Assembly (NCBI GenBank): GCA_015501595.1
Contig: JADNRX010000085.1
Span: forward strand, 1-64,000
Origin: Hymenopellis radicata
Taxonomy: Eukaryota > Basidiomycota > Agaricomycetes > Agaricales > Physalacriaceae
Length of the DNA: 64,000 nucleotides
Reading direction: 5' to 3'
Every line of letters begins with the position of its first letter. The stretch's first letter is position 1. The position numbers and the translations under genes were made by a program. The notes below the pieces were generated by a model. That model ran no database searches and had not been told where the DNA came from. It saw nothing but the letters and a program-made list of their open reading frames with translations. Shown here piece after piece: positions 44,489 to 56,484 of this stretch.

Positions 44489-46058
44489 TCACACTCGTGT
44501 GTCATGGTTTTGGGCTGAGTCTCGCGGCGGGAGATCGTGTTCGGCGAACTCTATCTGTGTCGTGAACTGGATCGCGGGATTCGTGTACAGCGAGCACCCA
44601 GACGAGTTGATCTCTTTCGGGACCTTGGAGCCTGCGAGATGCTGCGTTGTGCCGTGCTTTAGTCCAAGTCATTGAACGCCACACGAACGCACCAGAACGA
44701 CGCGGCATGAAAGGATGCTGTGCATGACTGCTTGGAGTCTGATGAACATTTCAATGAGTACCGTGACTAGCGCGTTTTTCTTGGATGACAACTTACTCGG
44801 ACGCGCCGGAACGGAACTGGTTGGACTTGTGAAATCTGAATGAGTGTATAAACCAGAATTGCCTTTCTGTACGTACCGACGATTGGACGATGATGGCGAT
44901 GTTTAGAAAGCTCAAGGCTGTAAAGCGGAGAAGTGTTTAGTAAGTGGTCGAGAGTCGTGCATATGGCCTCACCGAGGGTCCACGAAAAATAGAACACACC
45001 TAGGGAAGACGGTTCATGAGAAGGACTACGATTTGGGCCAGAAGGAGCTTACCGTCCCTCCATAGAGCGTCTAAGAGTGGCGCGCGTATCCGCTTAGGGA
45101 TCCGCTTACGCCAACGCGTTATTCGGATAAGAGAGCTGGTAAGTGTAACTTGATGGATATCCGTGCATGTGAGCGTCTCCTAGGGAAGGAACAAGAGATG
45201 AATACTCACTGCCTTCGTAAACGATGGTGAGGACATATGGTACAACATATGCATTCGTCACTTCGCTGATGATCATGCGACAGTTCGAATAGCTCGCTAT
45301 GACAGGATCAACTATGTACCATGAGTAAATACACAACATCTCGGGGGGGAAGGTGCAAACCTCGAGCGGTGCTGATGTCTTTGGCGACTACGACCGCCGC
45401 GGGTACTATAGCAGACTAGAACGAGAAGTCAATACTTACGTCTTGACAGAAAGAAGGAGGGACGATAGACGGACCACAGAGAATACAGTCAATGTGATGA
45501 GAATTATTCGGCTTTTCTCCCATATCGCCCATGTCCTGACAGCCAAGATGACTTTGGGGAAGAAGAATAAGAATGCAAGAATAGATGCGGAGCCGGAAAA
45601 CTTCACATTCTGAGGCGATGATGCCGAGTAACCGTAGTGCTAGGAAGTCTTGAGAAGCTAGTCATGAGGAAAAGTCCGATACCCTCACCGGTTACTACGT
45701 CAGAAAGCAGTACGGTGTGATTTCCGCGTTGATTGACATAAGCCTGAGGCGTGAATCAAGTAGAGCAGCGACTGGCGGACGGTGTTTTACTCACAGGAAG
45801 GAGAATCAAGATTACAGACGCGAAGACTGGATAACGAGCGAGAATAAACGTGACCGACGTCAAGGATATTCGGCGGGGTTTCCAGATATATCGTATCTGT
45901 TGAAGGTGTCCCAATAAGAGTGTGATTAGACTATGCAGAACTCCGAGTTTCTACCTCGTCGTAGACCGTCAAACAATAATCATACAGCTGGCATCGACAA
46001 GATTAGATGCCATGTCGATCGCGTCTTGACAGCCAGACGTACAAACATCGCCACGCAG
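44489..46058 (-). CDS. DUF6533-type multi-pass membrane protein
   Basis: At least ten small exons with typical introns reconstruct this gene. Key pieces in order: YDYCLTVYDE; IRYIWKPRR with SVTFILARYPVFASVILILL; a loop NQRGNHTVLLSD; FLALRLLGIIASE joined to FILAVRTWAIWEKSR; a loop with SYSNCRMIISEVTNAYV; LSFLNIAIIVQSS; DFTSPTSSVPARP; and LQAVMHSILSCRVVL before a soluble tail ending at TGA 44489. YDY..TxxDEIxxIW and ALRTWAIW are hallmarks of the DUF6533 N-terminal domain, found in large families of agaricomycete proteins with about seven membrane helices and unknown function. ATG 46058 is a guess; the first helix may begin in an exon I did not find. No frame break seen. Confidence 0.6.
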
Positions 46059-46099
46059 GCGTCTTCGTCACTGTTAGTGGACGTGGACGTGTTTCATGG

Positions 46100-47460
46100 A
46101 AGAAGCGCATACATAAAAGACCCTACACATTGCTGCTATCAGTCTACGCTTCTGCCAAAATGTCATTCAACACGTACATTGCCCATCCTGCCAAACTTGA
46201 CGCAATCGTAAACGGTCTGGTAAAGGTCCGGCTGTGTGGCATTCCCATCGGACATGGGAGGGACGAATGGCTCTCGGTTGAGAGTAAGTGGGGGAGGAAC
46301 AAAACCGTGGCCATCCACAGACCCGTTTTACAGGGCATCTCAAGTCTAAGAGAATTGGACTGATGGGGCTCGACCCTGGCACCTTGTGCAGCTGTCCCGA
46401 TGACGATCCCCGAAACCTTCAATTGTGTTCGAGGAGATGATTGCCAGGCACCCCTACATGAAGCAAGTCTATTGACGCTGGCCATAGATCTTAATCGCGT
46501 CGACGTCGGCCATAGAATGATATAGATGGTTTCTATGCTCTGACGCCATGGCGCCATAAGGTCAGACTCAGTACTGTTCACTACCTTGCACTGCTTCTCC
46601 CACTGAAAAGCTGCCACTGGTCCCAGGTTTGTCGTCGGAGCTAGATGATGTACATGATGTGATGATGTGGAATGTTGCAGATCATGCCATTCAATCGTTG
46701 ACCCACTTGATCCTCAGCGCGAAATCTTGGAACGAGTAGCTGCTCACTGGCGTTGAGCTATCTCTACGCTCTCGGTAACTCTATGACCTTATACGACACA
46801 GAATCCAACGGGGTCGAGTCTGTCTGCTGCGGCAATAGGTCGCAGATAGACCGGGACAGAAGATAGGAATTCGTCCATTGGTCATCCTCGAACGCGTCTC
46901 GTTCGTAGGCTTACCCAACACCATCCATCCCGAGCTAGAATTAGATGGCCATCTTCTGATTGATGATTGATCTAAGACTTTGTCAGCATTCTTCATGTCG
47001 AGCGCTACTTAGTTGAGAGCGGGAGTAGCAGCAGGGATGGGTTCCACGTTGAAATAGCTGATCTACCAGGTAAACCGTGATGCGGGAGATTAAGGTGTAA
47101 AATAGACCAGGAACTTGATAGAGTTTTAATAAAGTCCGAGGTACTCTTCAGAGCGCAATGGCGGTAGAGCGCGATTGGGACCTAGTAAAGACTGCATGAA
47201 TTAACTTTACTATTCCCAAGTCGGCGACGCCTAGTCAAGATGCTGGGTAGAACAACATGAAGACGACCCCCTAGCTTGGCAAGCGCGCGCACGGACTGCG
47301 GCGGACTGTCTCGGGACATTAGCACGTACAAACAGAAGGCGGCCAGGCGGTGAGGTTTCGCACTACTATGATAGCCATTAAACAGATTAGTTGAACAGCA
47401 GCCATGATAGAAATACAGGATTGAGTGGTGTTGAATAAGTTAACGTGCGAGATGAAAGGT
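46100..47460. other. Intergenic region, no gene recognised
   Basis: Several overlapping ORFs on both strands (for example 46144-46617 minus) but none with a consistent protein signature. The upstream region of the DUF6533-type gene, with a TTTTATGTATG-like box near 46110, lies here. Confidence 0.35.
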
Positions 47461-47503
47461 GGTCTAGTCATCACTGGACATGGCATTAGCGGAGGGAAAA
47501 TAG

Positions 47504-48173
47504 TTAGACGCATGAACGCACTCTGAAGGTTCCCGTCGAAGAAACAAGTCTATAGCCGCAGAAAAACGCAGCAAAGGCCAATCCACCGCCTAGCGCTGCT
47601 CGCGGTCCGGCGTGTCGTCCGAGGATGCTGCCAGTGATGAATCCCGCAGATACAGAGTTGTAGATGTCGTTCTTCGCGCGATACTACGTGAAGAAATGAG
47701 GTTTTGCTCGCTCATAAGTAAGTGGAACACGACGTTACCCCTTCAATCACACATTCTATGCCAGCATACAGCGCGCCGACCTTTGCAAACCCCTTTCCAC
47801 TCGAATAGATACCTTTCCCCATGTCTTTCAAGATGACGCTGAACTTTTGTGACGCGCCCGCGGCAGCTTGCTGGCGCAGCAGAGGATCTTCATATTGAAA
47901 TGAGGTGGTCATGAGGGAGAAGAAACCTCCAATACCGAAGCCTAAACGACATCAGTAAGTATGGGTCGGTCAAATACAAAGTAACATACCCATTACGCCA
48001 GCCATGGCGCTCTTGAACGGGGCGGATTCGGTGATCATAGTGGTCTTGTTTTGGAACATCCTGGTCTGCATCCAGGCCTCCCTGTCATCCTCGGTGAAGC
48101 CAGGCGGTAGTGGCTCCTTGCCCACAGGGTATATTGGCACGGAGAAAGGGAATCTTGGGTCAACACCACTCAT
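47504..48173 (-). CDS. TIM22: Mitochondrial inner-membrane translocase subunit Tim22
   Basis: Exons 47990-48173, 47739-47941 and 47504-47683 (introns 48 and 55 nt). The first [13 protein letters not shown], is at 48173; an upstream in-frame stop excludes a longer start. The Tim17/Tim22/Tim23 fold is clear: [15 protein letters not shown], then [30 protein letters not shown], a G-rich helix, and [19 protein letters not shown] with [20 protein letters not shown]. Tim22 is the channel of the carrier translocase that inserts metabolite carriers. After LAFAAF the expected [11 protein letters not shown] lies one frame away: the T-run at 47561-47565 has five T where four would keep the frame. As read, the protein ends at TAA 47504 with an altered tail. 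A sequencing indel is the simplest explanation. Confidence 0.88.
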
Positions 48174-48445
48174 GCCGGAATGAAGATGATCGTCCAAAAG
48201 AGAGCTGCCGATTGCTTGTCATCATGCTTAAGTACTTACGTTCAACTTACGTTCCACTACATGATGTACTACATGATTTTCGCCACGTTATTGTTACTGA
48301 GCAGTGGTATGTGCCATACTTAATAGCCACTAATGAATTTTGTCGTCGTTAAAAGTATAGAGTGCATGAAAACATGATAATGCTAGAACATAATGCAATT
48401 GTGTAGTTGAATAAAGTCCATGCCTTGCTTGGTATCCCTGTTAAC

Positions 48446-49690
48446 CTAGTCCATCTCCCTTGTCCAGAACCTCTCCAAATGCTGTTCCGGCACATGTCGA
48501 GCTTGACGAAGCGTCAATGTATCCGGTATCTTCCCGCCAAGATGTCTGTGTCTTTGCCGTATGCTCGTCAGAACAGGACATCCTTTGCTTTTACAGTGTC
48601 GCCGGACCGCGTCTTTCCTCGTTAACGACCTGCCGCAGAAAGGACAGGGTGCTCCGCTCTTGAGATGAACAGAGTTGAGGTGCCTCTTCATGTCATTGCA
48701 GCGACCAAACGGCTTGATGGAGCAGCCCGGATACGCGCAAGGGAAGTATTCGCCTTCTTCCTTTGGTGCCCGACCGGTCGGGGACCCAGTAAGAAGGTGA
48801 TATACAGGTGTGTCCTTGTCAAGGTCTTCGTCCTCATCGAGCTCTTGCGAAATAGAGCTCAGTGGGGACGAAGTCGATGGCGTGAAGGGTGTATCCGATG
48901 GAGCATCAGAAGGGGAAGACGGAGGCGACGAGTAATCGTTGTCTTGCGAGGAATAGGAAGACGTCGATGAGAGAGGACTGGAGGGATAACTGAGTCCCCG
49001 CATGGCCTCTCCCAGCGAAACGAGGTAGGGGTCGTGCATGAACTCGTCCCACATCTGGTTTAGTGGTGTTATCGGCAAGGGAGGACTGTCAAGGTCACAG
49101 TGAGAGGCGTCCGGCGGCAATGGGGAATCAGAAAAGATCGGGGAAGGTGAGGGCGACATTGGAGGGGTGCATGGTGGTTCCAACTCGAATGGATTAACGG
49201 TGGGAGATGGAGATGGAGATTCAGATATGTTGGAATGTGGTGAAAACGGCGAAAAAGAAAAGAACGGACTGGGTCCGTCCTTTGGTCCAAGGCGTTCAAC
49301 GCCACAAGGTTCCGGAGTAAAGTCCACAGAGGCGATGTTGGCCGGAGTTGATCCTGGACTTAGGCACTCTCCGAAATCGGATAGCGTGATGGGTAGAGGA
49401 GATCGACAGGATTCCTTGTCCAAGTGGAAGCGGAAGATATCGATCTGACAATGGCATGAACATTCTGCTCATCTCTAGAGACGCGCATATAGACTAACCA
49501 TCTCCACATCGACATCCTGACAAAGGACGTTCGGCACGTTATCAAACAACGCAGATTTGCCTTGATCCAAGTGACTATAAGTGTCGATTCAATGAGGATC
49601 ATGATGAGCATCGAGAAAGGATTTGCGGACGCACTCGGTTACGTTAAACTCCCATTGAGGAGAGACGCGCTCGGATTGTGACGCGAGCAT
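48446..49690 (-). CDS. C2H2 zinc-finger protein, probable transcription factor
   Basis: Exons 49635-49690, 49499-49574 and 48446-49444 (introns 60 and 54 nt) give 376 residues from ATG 49690. The first 270 are Ser/Pro-rich and acidic, as in activation regions. Near residue 280 a finger begins CAYPGCSIKPF-GRCNDMKRHLNSVH, followed by CPFCGRSLTRKDAVRRH and a third Cys pair (KSKGC). This makes two linked C2H2 or C2HC fingers at the C-terminal end, then a basic tail with GKIPDTLTLRQ. This layout is common in agaricomycete regulators of unknown target. The upstream region of about 100 bases to the next ORF-free DNA is GC-mixed with no clear TATA. Confidence 0.8.
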
Positions 49691-49699
49691 CGTTCTTCG

Positions 49700-51775
49700 T
49701 TCCGTCCCTATGCGTTCCAAACAGAGGACGCCCCAGAGGAAGACGATGGCAGGAGATGAGGCTCCTGGAAAAATGAAAACAAAGAGCGCTTCCCTATTTA
49801 TTTGTCACGGCGCCAACACGCGTTGAGCTCATGTCGTAAATCTCGATGAAGCCTCCTTCAGTCCTGTAAGCCCTTTAGGAGTGACAAGGCTGAGAGCCTG
49901 TCCCCACTAATGACCTACATACCCAAACTGAGGTGATGATGGAAAACGGCCCGAAAGATAAGCGCCCACTCGTCGAAAAGGGCAGAGTATATTGCCTGCA
50001 ATCTAATGTATCAATGAGAGACTTGGAGACATAGGGACGCGAAACGGCTGTTTTCTTTCGCGTCTTGAACGCTAACGTACGAGAGCACGGATGGCAATAA
50101 CTATCTCGTTCTTTAAAACGGATATCCGTGAGATCGCGCGTCCATGTTATCGGGACCGCCTGACCATTAACACATTGATGGATGAATTGTTTTGAGCAGG
50201 GCAAGGTGCCCCGGCTCTCTCAGAAGCAGCATGTCGAACCCGGCGTAGTGGCAGCGTAGCCGAAAGCAGAACAAAGCAAGTAGAACAAGTATGGAGGTTT
50301 CAGGGCAAGCTGCAGATAGAGGTCCACAAACGACGACACAGCAAGCAGTGCCGAGTCGCTGACAATATCCGACTGAGAAAGTAACATGGTGGAAGGAAGA
50401 GGCAAGCGTCTATCACTTTCGGCAATCACGATCGAGCATTGTCCACAAAGTATGCCTTCAGGCGAGTCTTACACCCGTATCCACATCTGATGTATCTTGC
50501 ATCATGTCTCGAGCAATAGCATGGCGTAGGTGATTGCAATCTATCGGCGAACCAGATGATTCCGAACTCTCAAGCTTCCATTTCACTGGAAGGATGTATG
50601 CGGTTTTACGAACCATCTTCATTTCATCAGAACTGATCCATATATATATGGCATTGTGTGAAGAGACTCACAAGTTCTTCGTCTGCATTGGAGCGGTTGC
50701 AAGCTACATAAATGCTCCAAAAGAGGGTCGAAGCTACGCTAGCAGAGTGTTTAGGCAGTCAAAGATCAGTCGATACGCAGTTGAATCACTGACGTGCGTT
50801 GGAATGTTTTGCTCAAAACGACGAAGGACTCGATGATGAGCCGGTTTCATCGGAAATGTTCAGGGACCCCATGTTAGTTTTCAAGAAGGGGAAGACCGCC
50901 AAGGATTCGCGGGGTAGCTCATCGCAGGCTTGGATTTGACACAGCGACGAAAAACCTCGAAAACGTAGTCAGTGAGCCGTTGCTGATTCATCCACATACC
51001 GAATGGTTCAGCTCGGAGGTGTGCGGTACCACGAGCATAAAATCCCTATGATTTCAGGATACTTGCTCGAACAAATGTGTCGACATCCTCACTCGTTGAA
51101 TGCGCCCGGATGCCCACAAATCTTGCTCATTCTTCAGGAACTTTAAAGCCCCCAGTACCCACAGACCATAGATCAATTCTCACAATGAAGACTTTCCCAG
51201 ACACGGAAAGTAGGTGCAACCTCCGAATCCCAAAGTGTGCGTATCAAGCACGCTTGACAGCCTAAAAAGCCGCCAAACCAATCCCCCAGTATTCAAATCA
51301 TGTCATTGGCATCGCCTAGATCCCACGTGTTCCCCCAAGATCCCGAATGATGCAGACGAGCTGCGTCAAAAATCCCCCAATGCCCAAAGCACGAGTCGCG
51401 CACCGTACGACAGTGATAAGCCCCCGAATGCCCAAGAATATTCATCGATCTTCAAGGAAATATGAAGCCCCGAGTACTGACCATAAGTAAAAGGTGCGCG
51501 ACGCCTCAAACTTGAAGGTGCCTGCGAAAGGCGTATGGGTGAAGCGCAACTTATAGGAGTCACCTGAAGCTGCCAGTGTATACAGAATATTGTCTTGACT
51601 GTTGTCGACCTACAGAGGGAGAAAACATTAGCAAAAGCAAGGATCGGGAAACCAGACGAGTTCAGCATGCCGACACCTCGAGCTCGAAACTCGACATGAC
51701 GATGAAGCGAGCCACCAAAGACGCCATTCTCGCCAAACGACCATTCCGTCAGTTTGGGGTAGCTATCTAAGGACC
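49700..51775. other. Gene-poor region with decayed repeats
   Basis: 51080-51210 and 51360-51490 share a diverged block (CCCRGAATGCCCA..CTTCA.GGAA..GAAGCCCC.AGTAC). No intact gene recognised between the zinc-finger gene and 51779. Confidence 0.35.
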
Positions 51776-51782
51776 ACCTCAT
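51440..51782 (-). pseudogene. Gene fragment of unknown family, related to 26480-26690
   Basis: The minus strand reads LTEWSFGENGVFGGSL and HVEFRARGVGMLNSSG, an intron-like GTTTTC..CTGTAG, then VDNSQDNILYTLAASGDSY, LRFTHTPFAGTFKFEASR and a stop. It looks like the end of a small gene whose 5' part is missing or unrecognised. The paralogue at 26.5 kb is more decayed. Confidence 0.4.
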
Positions 51783-52063
51783 TGCCAGTCGAGCTCGAGC
51801 TCCTCGTCGTCCGTATCCTTGATGTTAATCAAGAATTCCAAAAAGTCGAAAGCAGGAGCAGGACGCTGACGGATGCCCTCGAGGAGCTCAAGCGTCATCT
51901 GTCTCTGCTCCTGAATTCGACTCTTTTCTTCATCTTTCTTCGCCATCCGTCGCTTCGCCGCCGACCTGAGCTTGAGGAGTTGACCAGAACGTCCTCGGAC
52001 ACTCTGTCGACGCTCGAGACGAGCAGGCGCGGTGAGAAGACCGTTGGTGATATCAGTAAGCAT
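51779..52063 (-). CDS. Small hypothetical protein, 94 aa
   Basis: Uninterrupted frame from ATG 52063 to TGA 51779. It is strongly basic and helical in the first two thirds (ERRQSVRGRSGQLLKLRS, AAKRRMAKKDEEKSRIQEQ), then FDFLEFLINI and a short acidic end. The even composition and lack of low complexity favour a real small gene, perhaps coiled-coil or RNA/DNA-binding. I recognise no family. It could equally be the last exon of a longer gene. Confidence 0.4.
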   Translation of the reverse strand: MLTDITNGLLTAPARLERRQSVRGRSGQLLKLRSAAKRRMAKKDEEKSRIQEQRQMTLELLEGIRQRPAPAFDFLEFLINIKDTDDEELELDWQ

Positions 52064-52079
52064 GTTTAGAACTTGGGGT

Positions 52080-54195
52080 AATGTGGCAATGTAGAATGGG
52101 TGTGAGAGTGCGAGATAAAGAGGGGGAGGAGCTGATTAGCAGTCCTTATATGTCACGAAGAGGGGCCAACGTGCAAACAACGCCATATTCTGATCGTTTA
52201 TGTTTCAGTCCCAGTCGCTCGGCAGTCCTGACAAAAGCCGCAAAGCCCCTAGGTTTGAAGGAAACGTTAAAGTAAAAGACTATACAGGTGCGCAGGTGCC
52301 TGAGGTCCCATGAATTCAGTGGTGTGTCCAATAGTACGGTCAAGACCTGGTGGCGGAAAGAAAGACGCGTTCGTGACGTTACCGGTAGCAGTCACTGACA
52401 TCTCCTTGTCTTTTTCGTTTCTTCTTACCATGACGGCGGCCGCTAAACATCTCGATTTGCGAACGAACCGAAGCTGGAGAACGCCTTCAACCCGCAATTG
52501 GACACTTGAACCGACCTACGACGCCCGGGCCCAGAAGATTTGCTACGACCGACCCGAATGCATGTTTTCTATTGTTCCAGGCAGCGGTCCTCACCAGAAA
52601 GAAATAGTGGCCAGCAGCGACAACAAGAGCACATAAATTGCACGTAACAGGACCATGCGGCGTACTGACGTCGATTCTGCAGCTGTTCTCCAAAGAGCAG
52701 AAAGCGCTCTTGGCGGTGAGTCTGACAGTTTTCATTCACATAAGGCGATAACACACGACATAATGCCGGCGCATGTTTAAAGGTGTCCTCGATCTTTCTT
52801 TCCCTGGTTTAAAGACTTATCAGTGTCGAGGTGCTCAACTGGATCGCGGACGAAGTCAAGTTTTATCGCTGCTGAAACGCTCATTTATCTCGATCAGAAC
52901 TTGCCCACCTGTAGACAGCGCCGCGTCCACGACTTATCCATCTTGCACGCTTCTCGAGCAGGCCATAGTCGCCGTAAATCGTCATTTGACACTCTGACTT
53001 CATTGGCCATCATGTGCAACAAACTCGTATGTGAAGGATCTCCGGGTAAGAGGAACTCGTAGGAACGCTCCCTTCGAATGGTACCAAATGGTATCGCCTC
53101 CGTCCCGAGTTAGTCCGCGGGCTTTCATCTGTATGGCTTTCCAACCTGTGTTGTGCTTGTGATGCTTTTCATCCTGCTGGTCAGGATGCAAGAGGAAAGC
53201 GACGATTTCATCCTACCAGCGGGATGAACAAGAAAGATCGAGATGATACGTTTGAACAGGACCTTTTGGTGAAAACTTCGGACTGAAATACTCTCTTCTA
53301 GTTTCCTAATGTTCACATTTACATCTACTCTATGGACACTATTTTATGAACCCGTATGTGTGCATGTCCAGTTTTTAAATGGAGTACAGGAATGGTATTT
53401 ACCAGCATTACCTGAAACTGGAGGCCGACGTGCTTGAGCGTAGGTCTGTTTGGGAAAATTGATCTTCGTCTCTGCCAATCAGTGAGCACAAATTCTTGTC
53501 ATAGTAGAAACCAGCTTTTGATTGCTCAACGCTCGTTCACTCATACGGCGGGTCATTTCTTCAACTTACAGTAGGAAGCAACGATCCACCCACTTCAGAT
53601 GCCGAAAAACTATATTCCCAGGTGAATAAAGGGAATTGTCGGTACGCCATGTCGCTCCCGCAATGTCTCCAAGAGTCACGCACCGGATCCATCGCGTTCA
53701 AAGGAGTAAGCGATACGTCTTCCCCGCTAATTCGGGACCATCCTTGTCGTTTATACTCAACATAGTAGCGATTTGCCAAACGCCACGGCACCTCGAGGCT
53801 ACCGGGGAGGATCGCGACTTAAGGAAGTTCGCACTCGTTGTCCATTCTTTCTTTCGAAGATAGCCGCGTCGCCGGCTACCCTATGGACGAGTTACCGCAG
53901 AAAGAAGCACGTCCGCGGGACCTTAGTACGCGTCAGATTCGTTTTACAAATTCTTCTGTGGTAGCCCAGTCCTCTAAAACGGTCTCGATCCTAACAACTC
54001 TACTTCGATCGTGCATTAAATTGAGTCTAGAGAAATAGAAACGGCTTCATTAGACTATTGTGGTAAGTACTAAGGCTAGCTTTGCAAGACAAAGTCTTCA
54101 TCTGCCCATGATGTCAATATGTATTAATCGAGACTCCGGAAAGCCGGGGGCCCTTGAACGTTCAATGCACATTGCACAACTGCGCCACACTGGCA
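52080..54195. other. Intergenic region, unresolved small ORFs
   Basis: Between 52270 and 52760 the minus strand has a plausible 70-80 nt intron (GTAAGAAG..CCACCAG) linking short frames, but no protein longer than about 35 residues starts from an ATG. Nothing else is recognised. Confidence 0.3.
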
Positions 54196-54203
54196 CACAT
54201 CAT
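54196..54203. repeat. 8-bp target-site duplication CACATCAT (left)
   Basis: Repeated exactly at 54614-54621, on the other side of the MITE. Confidence 0.9.
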
Positions 54204-54613
54204 TAGGGTAGTGGAAACAACCTAGGTTAGAGTACCAAGAGGTTGTTTCCCGGTAAATTACCGGTTATTTACCGGTTTGTAACCTAAGTCTGTTGGAGGT
54301 AAGTTATTTACCTGCACGTGACATATCCACGTGATGTGTGGCGCACGGAAAAAGGTAGTATGCACTATATTCAGAGGCAAGCAAAGTTCCTATTGCCACT
54401 AAAATCTATCTGACTCTGATGGGACCAAGGAAAGTGTGACATCTGGAGGGGAAAGACTGAAAACAGTTGACGGCTGCTGTCCCGCGGAGATGTCACGTGA
54501 AAATATCACGTGCAGGTAAATAACCGTTTTTAACCGGTAAATAACCTGGACCTCAGGGAGGGTAGGTAAATAACGGTTATTTACCACCCCCCGAGGTTAT
54601 TTCCACGACCCTA
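54204..54613. mobile_element. 410-bp hAT-type MITE
   Basis: Terminal inverted repeats TAGGGTAGTGGAAACAACCT and, on the opposite strand at the other end, the same with two changes. The flanks carry a perfect 8-bp duplication CACATCAT. TAGGG fits the hAT consensus and 8 bp is the hAT duplication length. Both subterminal zones hold GGTAAATAACCGG-type iterons in both orientations, probable transposase binding sites. No ORF, so it is non-autonomous. Confidence 0.9.
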
Positions 54614-54621
54614 CACATCAT
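54614..54621. repeat. 8-bp target-site duplication CACATCAT (right)
   Basis: Directly follows the MITE end CCCTA. Confidence 0.9.
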
Positions 54622-54632
54622 AGCCCTGGAGA

Positions 54633-54642
54633 GTTGAAGTAA
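54633..54642 (-). terminator. Pol III terminator of tRNA-Ala
   Basis: A run of six T on the minus strand about 20 bases after the tRNA 3' end. Confidence 0.6.
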
Positions 54643-54663
54643 AAAATGTTCAATGGGCAATAT

Positions 54664-54738
54664 TGGACACATTGGGAATTGAACCCAACACCTCCCGCAT
54701 GCTAAGCGGGCGTGATAAACCAACTACACCATGTGCCC
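54664..54738 (-). tRNA. tRNA-Ala (AGC)
   Basis: The minus strand folds as a cloverleaf: acceptor GGGCACA with TGTGTCC, A-box TGGTGTAGTTGG, anticodon stem CCCGC/GCGGG with loop TTAGCAT (anticodon AGC), T-arm with GGTTCAATTCC, discriminator A. No intron. Identical over 75 bases to the gene at 60222-60296, which lies in the opposite orientation. Confidence 0.93.
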
Positions 54739-55234
54739 TGGGAGTGACTGTCCGCCTTTCCTATGTGGCCGGCCCTCACGAAGATCGTTCCGCGTCGCAA
54801 CCAAGTGCGGCACTACGAGTCGGATCATGGAGAGACGTCGGATCCGCCAATTGTGTAAAATTATGTTCAGGTTAGCGGACCTTATCGATCTATGAGCCTG
54901 AACTCGTGCTGCTACCCATGAGAAACGCCAGCGACGAGCGCGCCCGTTATGATGTGACACGGCCCTACAGACAGCTACAAGGCATCTCCGAAATCCATTT
55001 CCGCCAACGCCAATACATACATAGTCACTATTAGTATGAACACAAATTGCAGACGGTTCCGCTCTGTAATAATGACAGTCACGGTGTTTATATGACATTC
55101 AGGATTGGCGGATCTCGACACGCCACACCGTCACCGTTACGCGATCCGAAAAAGCAGTCCCAAAACAAAGAGTCCTCTTCATTAGCGCCATATATAGCGC
55201 CGTCATTCCCGCAATGAACAGTTTACCGCATCAA

Positions 55235-55400
55235 AGCGCCTCTCGCGAGGAATAGTATAACGCATAGGCGAGCAAAACAAGCAAGTCAATTTGCAAATGG
55301 CCTTCAGGAACCATGACGCATGACGCAGGGATTGCTTTTTCCGTCCGAAGTCGAGGCGGTAGTCCTATAAATAAACACGGCGCGCCATTTAAGTCCTCAG
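55235..55400. repeat. Diverged dispersed repeat with TATAAATAAACACG box, copy 1
   Basis: Shares CCTCTCGCG, TATAACGCA, AGGAACCA.GACGCA and GTAGTCCTATAAATAAACAC with 56485-56640 in the same order. Perhaps remnants of LTRs about 1.25 kb apart; no element ends are defined. Confidence 0.5.
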
Positions 55401-56484
55401 GCTGACAATCCGGTCAACTTACCAAACTCTCACACTCGTGCTGGTAGGCGGGTAACGAGAGGAGCTATAGACAAAGTTTACCTTCGAGAGAGAGGGAAAT
55501 ACGTCACGATCATGATAATGCTCGACTCTTCTTGCAACACGACGCCGGCGCTTCGGGAGTAAGATGACCACTTCCCAAGTCGGGAGACGTGACTTGGAGC
55601 AAGGAGTCTGGACTCTGGAGCTGGCTAGTCTGCGGATAATACTTCAAGGAGTGACATTCCGAGAGGGAGCATAAGGCTTGTGAGCGCATGACTCGAGCGC
55701 AGTGTCTGGTCCACTTCCCCATGAAGACGAGACATTCCTGGAAGTGGACGCGCTTCAAATGGATGTGGACCACAGGACACAAACGACGGCACCGAAGAGG
55801 ATAATGGATTCATGGCATTCTGATCCGAAGCAGCACGAGACGGGAAGGCAAGGAGCGGTCCACAGTGACATTAGTATTCGGCATCATTGTATTTCCTAAG
55901 CCACCTCGCCTTTGTTTGTCGTTTCCGCTGTTCCAAACTCAAAATGACCTGGAATGGTTCGTTCCCGTGAGCATTTCAAAAAAAATTAACACCTAACTAG
56001 CAGACTCGGATGGAGGACTGCTATTCGAGGATAACTCTCGTTGATGTCTACTCCGACAAACTTCGCGTCCGTAAATACCTGTTATCGTTCACGTTCACTG
56101 CCTAGACCGATGGCAAGCTTGAGAAGACGAAAGTTCCCCGATATCCGGCGACACCAACCCCACGCTCTGAATAGAACTTCACTTTGTCAAAGTTAGGTGA
56201 AATCAGCGCCACATGAAAGCATACTATGCCCCATGGCTTCAACTGCGCATCGTCAATCCTCATTACTAGCGATGCAAGTCCGGTGAACACTCACAGGCCT
56301 GATGGTGGTGTTCGAAGCTGCATCTGCCGGATCTCAATTTTGCGCCACAGCGCCGTCTCCTCCACCGGTCCTGGTCCCGCAACCCGGAAGTCCGAAGCTT
56401 AACCAGAAACGCGTCCCACGGATCCGAGACCTCTTCATCGCCACCGCGCGCGCGCCAAGCCCCGCTCAAAGGCCTACTTGAACC

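Noticed and set aside
46144..46617. 157-codon minus-strand ORF
   Set aside because: No recognisable features; overlapping frames are open too and there is no start context.
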